The position numbers and the translations under genes were made by a program. The notes beneath the pieces were generated by a model that searched no databases, had not been told where the DNA came from, and saw only the letters and a program-made list of their open reading frames with translations. This document shows, piece by piece, positions 54,951 through 63,489 of a stretch of 64,000 nucleotides of DNA; the first letter of the stretch is position 1; every line of letters starts with the position of its first letter. This stretch comes from Hymenobacter mellowenesis (GTDB lineage Bacteria; Bacteroidota; Bacteroidia; Cytophagales; Hymenobacteraceae), in NCBI RefSeq assembly GCF_030581005.1, contig NZ_JAUQSX010000011.1, positions 1 to 64,000 on the forward strand. The letters are read 5' to 3'.

Positions 54951-54961
54951 CAACTAGGTTT

Positions 54962-55180
54962 CTAAATTACCCCGAGGGCTTCGCGCTCATGTTGCTGCTG
55001 GCAATGGAAGCAGTGGTTGAGGCCTTCTTGTCCTGAGTAGGGCGCAGGTGAACTGTGCGCGAAGCGCACTGCGCTACATTGGTCATTGTCGTGATACACA
55101 CGAGCACCTTCATTCGATACGGCCGGCTCTAGGATGCTTTTAAAATGAGTGTCAGGAAACCATACTGGGGAAATGCGCAT
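54962..55180 (-). CDS. possible small zinc-binding protein
   Basis: 72 residues from ATG 55180. Not recognised. The arrangement DNDQC ... NHCFHCQQQHE gives cysteines and histidines that could bind zinc. It lies between the PLD-ATPase gene (convergent, 11 bp away) and the next small gene. Coding is possible rather than sure. Confidence 0.45.
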   Translation of the reverse strand: MRISPVWFPDTHFKSILEPAVSNEGARVYHDNDQCSAVRFAHSSPAPYSGQEGLNHCFHCQQQHEREALGVI

Positions 55181-55225
55181 GAGAAATAAAGTGGGTATGC
55201 ATAAATGTGCAACGGAAAATCGAAT

Positions 55226-55600
55226 TCACACTACAGCAGTAGATACACTTTTCTGATAATCCCAGTCTTCGGGCGAAAGGATGGCTTGCATGAAGGAGGA
55301 ATAGCCCTGGTCGCGCCGTTCCAGCGCGTGTCGCCGCAACGCTAGGCTGCCTTTGCTTAGCTCAAAGCCTTCCTGCTCAACCACGCGGCGCATCTTAGCC
55401 GACAAGCCTTCGAGCCAGTCCAGGTAGTCGGCTTTGGTAATTACACCCACGGCCTGCTGCTGGTAGCGGTAGCTGGCATTACCCAACCGAAACAGGCGGG
55501 CGTGCTCGGCGCGCTGCTCTTCCGGTAGCGCGGCTAGAAATTCCAGTTGCGACTGGTGGTACTTATCCAGGGGATGTCGGGGGCGGAGGAGTTCATCCAT
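55226..55600 (-). CDS. small protein of unknown function
   Basis: 124 residues from ATG 55600 (MDELLRPRHPLDKYHQSQLEFLAALPEEQRAEHARLFRLGNASYRYQQQAVGVITKADYLDWLEGLSAKMRRVVEQEGFELSKGSLALRRHALERRDQGYSSFMQAILSPEDWDYQ). Helical throughout, rich in charged residues, no signal peptide. The ATG was chosen because it falls 20 bp after the upstream stop; a longer start at 55651 would overlap that gene. Probably cotranscribed with it. No function can be given. Confidence 0.7.
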   Translation of the reverse strand: MDELLRPRHPLDKYHQSQLEFLAALPEEQRAEHARLFRLGNASYRYQQQAVGVITKADYLDWLEGLSAKMRRVVEQEGFELSKGSLALRRHALERRDQGYSSFMQAILSPEDWDYQKSVSTAVV

Positions 55601-55619
55601 CAGAGAGGCAGCGAATAAA

Positions 55620-56483
55620 TTAAGCCATTCGCCCCGGCCGAGCGTAGGCACTCAATACCTCGGGGGCATCGTAGAGGAGGCCGCCGGCTTCTTCGACTTC
55701 TTCCAGGTCTACTTGGGGACTATCGCTCAGCAGCACTTGCCAGACCTGAGCAAACGCCACGCGTACGGTTGACCACGCTCGCCGGTCGTACGGGTCCAGC
55801 CGCACGGAACAGGTGAAGGAATTCGCTTCAATGACCAAGTCTTGGGTGGTATGGGCCTGTAGATGAAGCATGCCCAGTAGCACGGGGCCCTCCGGGCCCT
55901 CGAACGAGGTAGTATTCACTAGGTAGTGATTGGCGGGGTCCGCCAGGCCCGCCTCCACTGCCGTCAGGACGGCTACCAGCGGGTGTTCTCCGGAAGGGGG
56001 AGCCGCCGCATAGGCATGGTTTATATCGGCTGGCGTGGGGTACCGTTTATAAGCCGTCTCATTATAATAGAGGAGGGTATCGGGTCCATAGCCTACTTCC
56101 CCGGCCGTTTGCTCCGCCGGGGTGAGCACCTTGCGGCAGATTTGGTAGAGTTGAGCGAAGGGCACGGTGGCGCGGAAGTGGTCGGCCCATGGGCCCGGGT
56201 AGTGGGGCTCACCTCGTTCAGGGTAACGGATAAACTCGGTGTCGAAGGCCACAAAATCCGGTCCCACCGCCACGTTCGCTGTTTCATCTTGCCGCAGGGC
56301 AAACACGGCGGGAAAGTGGCGAGTGCGCGGGTGATTCGTGCGTTCGTAGTAGTGCCCGCCTAGTAAATAGACAACGGTGGGGTCCGCCAGGTCTGCAACG
56401 AGTTGCTGCAACAGCACCGGTAGTTGGGCAGGGTCGGTGATATAAGCCGGCTGGTCGGAGCTGTCGGAAGGAGTAGGGTACAT
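55620..56483 (-). CDS. protein of unknown function
   Basis: 287 residues from ATG 56483. Not recognised. Soluble, acidic, alternating beta strands and helices; the repeating pattern of aromatic and acidic residues (PDFVAFDTEFIRYPERGEPHYPGPWADHFRATVPFAQLYQICRKVL) does not match a family I know. It has no signal peptide. Followed on the same strand by the 124-residue gene. Confidence 0.75.
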   Translation of the reverse strand: MYPTPSDSSDQPAYITDPAQLPVLLQQLVADLADPTVVYLLGGHYYERTNHPRTRHFPAVFALRQDETANVAVGPDFVAFDTEFIRYPERGEPHYPGPWADHFRATVPFAQLYQICRKVLTPAEQTAGEVGYGPDTLLYYNETAYKRYPTPADINHAYAAAPPSGEHPLVAVLTAVEAGLADPANHYLVNTTSFEGPEGPVLLGMLHLQAHTTQDLVIEANSFTCSVRLDPYDRRAWSTVRVAFAQVWQVLLSDSPQVDLEEVEEAGGLLYDAPEVLSAYARPGRMA

Positions 56484-56590
56484 AACGGAGAGGCTAGCGC
56501 AAGCAAGATAAGGTACTTACTTTTCCCCGGCGAATGCTGGCTAAATTTCCCTGGCGGGGCTTTCCGTTCCTGCGCTAGCGCGACCCCGAA

Positions 56591-56920
56591 CTACGCCCCG
56601 CCCCGGCGGTGCCATTCGGCCTGGGCCTCGAGCCCGTACCACACGGCGCAGCGCGTGAGCAACTGCGGATTGCCCGGCTCGGCGAAGACTTCCAGCGGCC
56701 CGAGGCCCAGCAGCGGCACCCGGTTCCGGCTCACGTAGCGGTAGCCGTCGGGCACCATATCGATGTCAATGGAATCGGCATACTGCTGGAGCTGGGTTTC
56801 TTCCTCCGGCGGGACGTATTCTCCCGCTGCCGCCAGCGCGCGCCGGATAGCCACGGGGAGGGAGAACGGGCGGTGGCGCAGGATGGCCTCGGCCAGCACC
56901 TGCTGTTCTGCGGTAGGCAT
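56591..56920 (-). CDS. small protein of unknown function
   Basis: 109 residues from ATG 56920. Its start codon overlaps the stop of the preceding gene by 1 bp (TAATG), so the pair is translationally coupled; the upstream part of the same frame merely mirrors that gene. The sequence MPTAEQQVLAEAILRHRPFSLPVAIRRALAAAGEYVPPEEETQLQQYADSIDIDMVPDGYRYVSRNRVPLLGLGPLEVFAEP is soluble and unlike any family I recognise. Confidence 0.65.
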   Translation of the reverse strand: MPTAEQQVLAEAILRHRPFSLPVAIRRALAAAGEYVPPEEETQLQQYADSIDIDMVPDGYRYVSRNRVPLLGLGPLEVFAEPGNPQLLTRCAVWYGLEAQAEWHRRGGA

Positions 56921-57192
56921 TACTCCGCCGCCGGCAGCCAGCCTGGCAACTGCACAAACATCGCGTAGTCCCCGAGGCGGTCGTCCTCGCCGCCCGCCTC
57001 GAACGGGAACAGGTACTGCACCTCGTTGGTGTCGACGTGATAGGTCAGCTCCACGAAGAAGCGGCCCGGCATTTCGTAGAGCAGCACCGCTTCGTAGACT
57101 TCCTGCCAACGACGGGCCACGTAGGTGCCGGTCGCGTACACCGCCGCAAGCTGCTGGTCCTCGGGCAGGGCATTGAACTGATTCAGGGTCAT
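56920..57192 (-). CDS. small protein of unknown function
   Basis: 90 residues. Not recognised. MTLNQFNALPEDQQLAAVYATGTYVARRWQEVYEAVLLYEMPGRFFVELTYHVDTNEVQYLFPFEAG reads as a short helical start and a beta hairpin with acidic ends; it resembles small plasmid-encoded proteins annotated only as hypothetical. First of the coupled pair, 100 bp from umuC's end. Confidence 0.7.
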   Translation of the reverse strand: MTLNQFNALPEDQQLAAVYATGTYVARRWQEVYEAVLLYEMPGRFFVELTYHVDTNEVQYLFPFEAGGEDDRLGDYAMFVQLPGWLPAAE

Positions 57193-57292
57193 GGACGGGA
57201 AAGGTAAAGCCTGCCGGACGAATTGCCGGCTCCTCGGACGAGGTTTTAAGAGACGAGGGATTGGATACGGGACAGCAGATGAAAACCATGAT

Positions 57293-58591
57293 TCACCCCA
57301 CGAGGAGCAAATCCTCCAGCCGGGTGGTATACTGGGGCGTGCGCCACTGGGCCTGCCCTTCCCAAGGCGCTACGGATTGCCCGGGGGCCAGAACCGTGGC
57401 CGCCAGTCGCACCGTGCCCTTGCCAAAGCGGCGGTTCAGCGCGTCGAGCTCGGCCATGAGGCGGGCGCGCTTTTCCGAAACCGGTGCCGCTTCAAACAAA
57501 CCGAGCTGGGCCTGGCCGGCCGGCTCCAGCCCGTCGAACACCACCCCGGCGTTCGTGTACCGCTTCCCCGGCTGCCAGAGCTTTTTCAGGGCGGCCCGGG
57601 CGTAGCGCACCAGCTCGACGGTGTCGCTGGTGGCCACCGGCAGCGTGAGGGTGGTCGAGCACGAGTAGGGTGGGGGCTCCAGCCCGTAGCGGCTCTTGCC
57701 CAGGAACACGGTCAGCAGATGGGCCGCGCCGTCCTGGCGGCGCAGCTTCTCCGCCGCGCGCGACGCGAACGCGCTCACGGCCCCCGTCACGTCGGGAAAG
57801 GCGCTCAGGGGCCGGCCGAACGTGCGCGAGCAGCATAGGCTGCGGCGGGCGAGCGTGCCGTCCTCGCTGGGAGCCAGCCCGAGGCACGGGTAGCCCCGCA
57901 GCTCGCGCACCAGCCGGGCCCCGACCACCCCGCCCAGGTGCCGGCGGGCGTAGGCCTCCGTGCACCCGGCCAGCGCCGCCGCGGTGGTGATGCCCGCCGC
58001 GTGCAGCTGGGTGGCGTACTGCCGGCCGATGCCCCACACGTCCTCGACGGCCACCTGCTCCAGCGCCCAGCGGCGGCGGTCCTCCGAGTCGAGGTGCAGC
58101 ACCCCGCCCAGGGCCGGCAGTTTCTTGGCCAGCCGGTTGGCCAGCTTGGCCAGGGTTTTGGTGGGCGCAATGCCCACGCAGGTGGGGATGCCCGTGCGGG
58201 CCAGTACGTTGGCGCGCACGGTGCGGGCGTAGGCATCCAAACTCTCGACCACGAAGGGCACCAGCCCGTGCAGGTCCAGGAAGGCCTCGTCGATGGAGTA
58301 CACCTCCACCGCCGGGGCAACCTGCCCCAGGTACCACATCACCCGGCGCGACATGTCGCCGTAGAGGGCGTAGTTGCTGGAGAATACGGTGACGTGGTGT
58401 TGCTCGAGCAAGGGCTTGACCTGGAAGTAGGGGTCGCCCATGCGCAGGCCCAGGGCCTTGGCCTCGGCGCTGCGCGCAATCAGGCAGCCGTCGTTGTTGC
58501 TGAGCACCACCACGGGCCGGCCGTCGAGCCGGGGCTGGAAGACCCGCTCGCAGGACACGTAGAAATTGTTGCAGTCGACCAGGGCGTACAC
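57293..58591 (-). CDS. umuC: DNA polymerase V catalytic subunit UmuC (Y-family polymerase)
   Basis: Copies damaged DNA with low fidelity, as part of Pol V with UmuD prime. 432 residues from GTG 58591, where the polymerase core starts directly with VYALVDCNNFYVSCERVF; the longer ORF upstream has no polymerase sequence. Metal-binding acidic residues appear in ALVDCNNFY and in VYSIDEAFLD. Further motifs: GIPTCVGIAPTKTLAKLAN, then EDVWGIGRQYATQLHAAGI. The little-finger domain and the terminal DUF4113-like tail (KRYTNAGVVFDGLEPAGQAQLGLFE ... WRTPQYTTRLEDLLLV) are both present. It lies 32 bp behind umuD. Confidence 0.94.
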   Translation of the reverse strand: MYALVDCNNFYVSCERVFQPRLDGRPVVVLSNNDGCLIARSAEAKALGLRMGDPYFQVKPLLEQHHVTVFSSNYALYGDMSRRVMWYLGQVAPAVEVYSIDEAFLDLHGLVPFVVESLDAYARTVRANVLARTGIPTCVGIAPTKTLAKLANRLAKKLPALGGVLHLDSEDRRRWALEQVAVEDVWGIGRQYATQLHAAGITTAAALAGCTEAYARRHLGGVVGARLVRELRGYPCLGLAPSEDGTLARRSLCCSRTFGRPLSAFPDVTGAVSAFASRAAEKLRRQDGAAHLLTVFLGKSRYGLEPPPYSCSTTLTLPVATSDTVELVRYARAALKKLWQPGKRYTNAGVVFDGLEPAGQAQLGLFEAAPVSEKRARLMAELDALNRRFGKGTVRLAATVLAPGQSVAPWEGQAQWRTPQYTTRLEDLLLVG

Positions 58592-58623
58592 GGGGCAGGG
58601 GAGGGGGAGAGAACCGGAGAAAA

Positions 58624-59091
58624 TTAGTCGCGGGTGCGCAGCAGGGCGGCCAGCTTGCCGGGAATCAGCTCGTGCAGGACGTGGGTGACCACGCCCCAGA
58701 TTTTCACGTCGCCGGCGTCGTGGATTTCCCAGGGCTGGTAGGCCGGGTTCTCGGGCTTGAGCCACCAGGTGCCGTGCTCGCAGACCAGGCGCTTGACGGT
58801 GCACTCGCCCTCCACCACCGCGACCACGATGTGGTTATGGTCGGCTTCGAGCTGCTTGTCGACGGCCAGCAGGTCGCCCTCGTGAATCTCGGCGTCTTTC
58901 ATGCTCTCCCCGCTGACGCGCACCAGGTACGTGGCGTCGGGGTGGCGCAGCAGCAGGCGGTTGAGGTCAAAGACTTCGTCCGTGTAATCGGAGGCCGGCG
59001 AGGGGAAGCCGGCGGAGACCGTGCAGCTGAAGAGTGGGAGCAAAAAGGGCGTTTGGTGGGCGTGAACGGGAATTAACTGGACGCTTCGCAT
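58624..59091 (-). CDS. umuD: UmuD-type S24 peptidase
   Basis: Self-cleaving subunit that activates Pol V after RecA contact. 155 residues. The likely cleavage site is the A-G pair in TVSAGFPSPA (around residue 27); the Ser is in VRVSGESMKDA and the Lys in GECTVKRLVCE, the S24 dyad. Length is normal. It is first in the umuDC operon; a palindrome TACTAA-N5-TTAGTA lies 39 bp upstream and may be the damage-response operator. Confidence 0.93.
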   Translation of the reverse strand: MRSVQLIPVHAHQTPFLLPLFSCTVSAGFPSPASDYTDEVFDLNRLLLRHPDATYLVRVSGESMKDAEIHEGDLLAVDKQLEADHNHIVVAVVEGECTVKRLVCEHGTWWLKPENPAYQPWEIHDAGDVKIWGVVTHVLHELIPGKLAALLRTRD

Positions 59092-59129
59092 AGGGGTACT
59101 GAATAGGGCAACTCCACAATAATACGCGC

Positions 59130-59146
59130 TACTAATAAATTTAGTA
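59130..59146. promoter_or_regulatory. palindrome TACTAA-N5-TTAGTA upstream of umuDC
   Basis: TACTAA at 59130-59135 and TTAGTA at 59141-59146 are exact complements five bases apart, 39 bp upstream of the umuD start. This is the place for an SOS-type operator, but the sequence is not the E. coli or Bacillus LexA box; the link to damage control is inference. Confidence 0.55.
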
Positions 59147-59304
59147 TGAAAAATGGCTAAAATAAATAGTTAGCACAGTGGCCGTTCGATAAAAAAGGAT
59201 GGATAAGATGCGGGAACGGCGGCGCCGGATGGCCTGGCGAGCACGACCCCACGGCCGGGTAGCGCGTATGGCAGTAACTTGATTCTCAATTCGCCCCCTC
59301 TCGC

Positions 59305-62163
59305 ATGATTCCTTCTCTTACTCTTCGCCGCTGGCTGGTCAGTGGCCTGGCACTCCTGGCCCCGACCGCCGTTTTAGCGCAAGCCCCGGCTCCCACCTTG
59401 CTGGATGATTTTAACCGGCCAGATAGCCCCACGGTGGGTGCGGGCTGGCTGGAAACCGAAACCACGGCCGGCACGGGCGCTTCCATTGTGAGCAACCAAC
59501 TCAAGCTCAGCAGCGGCGTGCAGGGCAAGGATTTTGTTTCGCGGGACGTGTCGAGTCGCTACAGTCCGGTGCTGCGCCAGAACGCCGACCAGCTGACCTG
59601 GCTTTTTAACATGCAGCAGTCGCGGCCGAACCCCTCGGGGTTCGGGCCCAACAACTACGGGGCGGCCTTCGTGCTGGCCGGCAGCGCGGCGGATTTCACG
59701 ACCGGCAACGGGTACGCCGTGGTGTACGGCAATTCGGGCGCGCCCGACAGCCTGAAGCTGGTGCGCTACACCGGCGGGCTGGTGGGCCCCACCAACCTGC
59801 GCACGCTGGCGGCGGTGAGCGTGCCGGTGGCGGCCGGGGCGACGACCGGCCCGGCCCATACGGTGCGGGTGCTCTACGCCCCAGACGAGGACAACTGGAC
59901 GCTGGAAGTGAGCGCCAACACGGCCACGTTCGACGACCCCACCACGGCCACGTTCGTGCGCATTGGCGTGCGCAAGGACTCGGCCTTTGCTACCACGCCC
60001 CTGCCCTGGGTGGGCTGCTTCTGGAACCATGCCACCACGGCGACGGAGAATGCCGTGTTTGACAACCTCTACGTGACGGCCCCCTGTACGCTGGGACCGG
60101 AGCCCACGCAGGGCGCGACGGCCGCGGCGGCCGCCAACCTGACCACCACGGGCGTCACGCTCAGCTGGACGGCGGGCAACGGCACGGGGCGACTCGTGGT
60201 CGTGCGGCGGGCCAGCGCGGCGGCCACCGCGCCGACGGACGGCAGTGTGTACAACGGCAACACGGCGTTTGGCAGCGGCTCGCCGCTGGGCACGGGCGGC
60301 TTCGTGGTGTATGCCGGGACGGGCACGACGGTGAACGTGACCAACCTGCAGCCCAATACGGCCTACGCCTACCAGGTGTACGAGCTGCTGGGTACGGGCT
60401 GCACGACCAACTACCGGCAGGCGGCGCCGGCGAGTGGCACGTTTACTACGGCGCCGTGCGTGCTGGCCAGCCCCCCGACGCAGGACGCGACCAATGCCAC
60501 GGCCGTGGCGGCGGGGCGCACGGCGGCCACCGTGAGCTGGACGCCGGGCAACGGCACCAATCACCTGGTGGTGGTGCGGCCGAGTTCCTCGACGCTGACG
60601 CTGCCGAGCTCGGGCACGGGTTACACGGGCAACGCGGCCTATGGCGGCGGGAGTGCGCTGGGCGGCGGCTTCGTGGTGTACGCGGGGGCCGGGGCCAGCA
60701 GTGTGACGGTGACCAATCTGGTGCCCGGGCAGTCGTACCGCATCGAGGTGTATACCTACAACGGCACCGGCTGCTCGGCGGCATATACCACGTCCTTCTT
60801 TGCCAATACAACTTACACCGTGCCGGTGCCGCCGGTGGGCACGCTGCTGCCCTTCCGTGGCAACATTCACGCGCACAGCAGCTACTCGGACGGCAACCAG
60901 GACGGGCTGGCCACCACGCCGCTGCAGGACTTCCAGTACGCCGACGCCTCGCTCCACACCGACTTTCTGGGCATCTCGGAGCACAACCACGCCGGGGCGG
61001 GCATGAGCCTGCCCAACTACGCGCGCGGCCTGCAGCAGGCCGACCAGGCGACGACGGGCAGCTTCGTGGCGCTGTACGGGATGGAGTGGGGCGTCATCTC
61101 CGGCGGGGGCCACGTGGTGGTGTACGGCGTGAACCAGCTGCTGGGCTGGGAGCCGGGCAACTACGACGTGCTCACGCCCCGCAACGACTACCAGGCCCTG
61201 TTCCGGGAAATCAACCGGCGGCCAGGCGCCTTTGCCACGCTGGCCCACCCCAACCGGACGGACTACGGCAACCTGGCCGGCACGGCGTTCAGCCCGCGGG
61301 CCGACTCGGCCATCGTGGGCACGGTCCTGCGCTCGGGGCCGGCCACGTCGACCAACACCAGCTACACCAACCCCTCGCGGGGCAGCTACACGCCCTACTT
61401 CCAGACGCTATTGGCCAAGGGGTACCACGCCGGCATCAGCATCGACCACGACAACCACAACACGACCTTCCTGCGCACGACCCAGGCCCGGCTGGTGGTG
61501 CTGGCCCCGGCGCTGACCAAGGCCGACATCATGGACGCGCTGCGGCAGCGGCACTTTTATGCCTCGGACGACTGGAACGCGGAGGTGAGCTTCACCCTCA
61601 ATAGCCAGCCCATGGGCTCGATTTACGCCGACCAGGCGCCGGCCTCGATGAGCGTGAGCGTGAGCGATGCGGATAACGAGCCGGTCAGCTCGGTGCAGGT
61701 GCTGCGCGGGGTGCCCGGCAACGGGGCCAAGCCGGTAGTGGTGGCCACGGCCGCGGCCGGCGCCACGGCGCTGAGCTACGTGGACCCGCAGAGGGTGAAC
61801 ACCACGGCGTATTACTACGCGGTGGTGGCGCAGGCCGATGGCGATAGCATCGTTACTTCGCCCATCTGGTACACGCGGCGCATTATCACGGCCACGACGC
61901 CAGGAGCCGAGGAAGTGGCATTGACGGTGTTCCCGAATCCGACGGCGGGCACGGCAACATTGTCCTACTACCTACCGGCGGCCAGTGCAGTGCATGCAGA
62001 AGTAGTGGACGCAATAGGCCGAAAGGTGGTGAGCCTAGCAACTGGCCAGCAGCAGGTGGCTGGGCCACACACGTTGGCAGTGCCAGCGCTGGCACCAGGG
62101 CTTTATACGGTGCAGCTTACCTACAACGCCGGCACCGCTCACCGCAAGCTGATAGTGGAATAA
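59305..62163 (+). CDS. secreted PHP-domain phosphoesterase-like protein with fibronectin III domains and T9SS tail
   Basis: 952 residues with signal peptide (RRWLVSGLALLAPTAVLAQ). About 30-260: an LamG-like jelly-roll. About 270-500: two fibronectin III-type repeats (SWTAGNGTGRLVVVRRAS and SWTPGNGTNHLVVVRPSS). About 510-780: the PHP domain, with RGNIHAHSSYSDGNQDG metal-ligand start, DFLGISEHNHAG, FVALYGMEWGV and AGISIDHDNHN. The end (LTVFPNPTAGTATLSYYLP ... HRKLIVE) is a type IX secretion sorting domain. CehA/McbA-like PHP proteins are usually exported and metal-dependent. Substrate unknown. Divergent from umuD, 214 bp apart, and followed by a rho-independent-like hairpin. Confidence 0.85.
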   Translation: MIPSLTLRRWLVSGLALLAPTAVLAQAPAPTLLDDFNRPDSPTVGAGWLETETTAGTGASIVSNQLKLSSGVQGKDFVSRDVSSRYSPVLRQNADQLTWLFNMQQSRPNPSGFGPNNYGAAFVLAGSAADFTTGNGYAVVYGNSGAPDSLKLVRYTGGLVGPTNLRTLAAVSVPVAAGATTGPAHTVRVLYAPDEDNWTLEVSANTATFDDPTTATFVRIGVRKDSAFATTPLPWVGCFWNHATTATENAVFDNLYVTAPCTLGPEPTQGATAAAAANLTTTGVTLSWTAGNGTGRLVVVRRASAAATAPTDGSVYNGNTAFGSGSPLGTGGFVVYAGTGTTVNVTNLQPNTAYAYQVYELLGTGCTTNYRQAAPASGTFTTAPCVLASPPTQDATNATAVAAGRTAATVSWTPGNGTNHLVVVRPSSSTLTLPSSGTGYTGNAAYGGGSALGGGFVVYAGAGASSVTVTNLVPGQSYRIEVYTYNGTGCSAAYTTSFFANTTYTVPVPPVGTLLPFRGNIHAHSSYSDGNQDGLATTPLQDFQYADASLHTDFLGISEHNHAGAGMSLPNYARGLQQADQATTGSFVALYGMEWGVISGGGHVVVYGVNQLLGWEPGNYDVLTPRNDYQALFREINRRPGAFATLAHPNRTDYGNLAGTAFSPRADSAIVGTVLRSGPATSTNTSYTNPSRGSYTPYFQTLLAKGYHAGISIDHDNHNTTFLRTTQARLVVLAPALTKADIMDALRQRHFYASDDWNAEVSFTLNSQPMGSIYADQAPASMSVSVSDADNEPVSSVQVLRGVPGNGAKPVVVATAAAGATALSYVDPQRVNTTAYYYAVVAQADGDSIVTSPIWYTRRIITATTPGAEEVALTVFPNPTAGTATLSYYLPAASAVHAEVVDAIGRKVVSLATGQQQVAGPHTLAVPALAPGLYTVQLTYNAGTAHRKLIVE

Positions 62164-62182
62164 CGTTTCTGGTCAAAACTGA

Positions 62183-62223
62183 ACAGCCCCGTCTTCTATG
62201 GTGAAGCCGGGGCTGTGTGTTTT
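62183..62223 (+). terminator. rho-independent-like terminator after the PHP gene
   Basis: Stem ACAGCCCCG (62183-62191) with CGGGGCTGT (62208-62216), followed by GTGTTTT, 19 bp after the PHP stop. It could also serve the convergent DUF2158 gene. Confidence 0.75.
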
Positions 62224-62425
62224 ACGACCAAGACATACCGCCCGCTTTTGCGGCTTGCAACGCCATATGAGGTATGAGCGCTGTCCTATATTCGCCTTCC
62301 TTCGTAAACCAAGCACACTGGCAGTCTTGTGTATTGCCGTAGGCAGCGTTTAGCACAACTAAAGCCGGCCCGCCGGTTGTTAATTGAACTTTGTCTCCTG
62401 CTAAGTGTAGGATTGCGCTGGCCAT
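62222..62425 (-). CDS. DUF2158 (YodC-like) small protein
   Basis: 67 residues. LAGDKVQLTTGGPALVVLNAAYGNTQDCQCAWFTKEGEYRTALIPHMAL matches the DUF2158 pattern (GDxVxLKSGGPxMTV ... CxWF ... GE). Such proteins are small and of unknown role. Start ATG 62425. Confidence 0.75.
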   Translation of the reverse strand: MASAILHLAGDKVQLTTGGPALVVLNAAYGNTQDCQCAWFTKEGEYRTALIPHMALQAAKAGGMSWS

Positions 62426-62511
62426 ACAAGAACGAGTTGGTAAAGTGAGCCGCCAAGCTACGAAAAAGCCCCGGCTGGTGGTCCGGGCCCTTTTGGTTGG
62501 CAGAGGGGATA

Positions 62512-62832
62512 TTAGTAAATCAGTGAGAAATTGGGCAAATGGTCCAGATTATCCGTCAAACTACTGTCTGGTTTTGAACGCAAATACTTGCTACTCCCAC
62601 TACCAACAACGTGGACGATTTCCCCATGGTACCAAGCCTTGTTTGTAGAATTCCATACCAATGTTGTTACTGTATTGCTGGCCTGCTCTACAAGCCGAAT
62701 AGCATCCGCTTTAGACGTTTTGCTCGCCAGCGTGACAGTGTTCTTAGTAGTGTCTGCTACTGTATGAACAGCGTAATGTGTAATTACACCACCTGAGCCT
62801 GTCCAAACGCCGGATATTCTGTATGTAGCCAC
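62512..62832 (-). CDS. DUF3892-like small protein
   Basis: 106 residues. RISGVWTGSGGVITHYAVHTVADTTKNTVTLASKTSKADAIRLVEQASNTVTTLVWNSTNKAWYHGEIVHVVGSGSSKYLRSKPDSSLTDNLDHLPNF follows the DUF3892 pattern (ITxVW ... ITH ... SKADAIRLI ... VxTLVWN ... YLRTxxDxTxxDNLDxL). No enzyme motif; role unknown. Same strand as the SH3 protein downstream in coordinate but 65 bp away. Confidence 0.75.
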   Translation of the reverse strand: MATYRISGVWTGSGGVITHYAVHTVADTTKNTVTLASKTSKADAIRLVEQASNTVTTLVWNSTNKAWYHGEIVHVVGSGSSKYLRSKPDSSLTDNLDHLPNFSLIY

Positions 62833-62897
62833 GATTTTGGTTTTTTAAGCGAAAAAATGAGTTGAAGTGAGTGCGTTGCGCAGAATGAACACCGCGG

Positions 62898-63464
62898 CTA
62901 GTATGTCTCGGTTTCCGACAGGTAGGCCCGCGATAAGTACCCTTCTACTTCGCCCTCGGCCGTCGTCGTGCTCACCTTCACCCACTTCGCGTTGGTGAGT
63001 TCCTGCACCGTCACCACATCGTTGCGTTCCAGGACGCGAACAACCGCAGAATCAGCAGATGGCGCTGCCCGCAGGTTAAGCGTCGTAGCGGCCACGTAGT
63101 AGTCTCCACTCACTCCGAACTCTGCCTTGGAGGGCGCCGGCGCTGATACATGGCCTGAGCCCCCACCTCGGTAAGAGCGGCTTGTCTTGGTGGCTGTTCG
63201 GGAAGGAGAGCGATACATACGCCGCGGTGTTGAAGGAGCGCACACGCCGCAGGTCCCCCCGCCACCAGCGCAGTGGCCACAGTAGTTGCAATTGGAGCAA
63301 GCACGGCAGGAGGCGTCGCCAGAGCATCGGGCCAGTTTGGCTAATGGATTCGCAAGACGGAACGAGGCCTTACGAGGAGTGGAGTGGCTTGCTTTTCCAC
63401 CGCCATCGTTCGATGGTATGGCCCCGGTGAAGAGCAGAGAAAGGAACAGTAAGAGCAGTTTCAT
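62898..63464 (-). CDS. exported cysteine-rich SH3b-domain protein
   Basis: 188 residues from ATG 63464, which starts the signal peptide (MKLLLLFLSLLFTGAIPS). Residues about 45-75 hold CSGDASCRACSNCNYCGHCAGGGGTCGVC, eight cysteines in 27 residues, then a serine/arginine-rich linker and a bacterial SH3 domain (DYYVAATTLNLRAAPSADSAVVRVLERNDVVTVQELTNAKWVKVST). Probably periplasmic, wall- or metal-associated. Longer starts overlap the next gene. Confidence 0.75.
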   Translation of the reverse strand: MKLLLLFLSLLFTGAIPSNDGGGKASHSTPRKASFRLANPLAKLARCSGDASCRACSNCNYCGHCAGGGGTCGVCAPSTPRRMYRSPSRTATKTSRSYRGGGSGHVSAPAPSKAEFGVSGDYYVAATTLNLRAAPSADSAVVRVLERNDVVTVQELTNAKWVKVSTTTAEGEVEGYLSRAYLSETETY

Positions 63465-63489
63465 TCGGTAGAACCTGTTAAAAGATGAA

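Noticed and set aside
59374..61248. 624-codon open frame on the minus strand inside the PHP gene
   Set aside because: Antisense shadow in GC-rich DNA; composition is Arg/His/Val-rich with no domain, while the plus strand has signal peptide, PHP and T9SS motifs.
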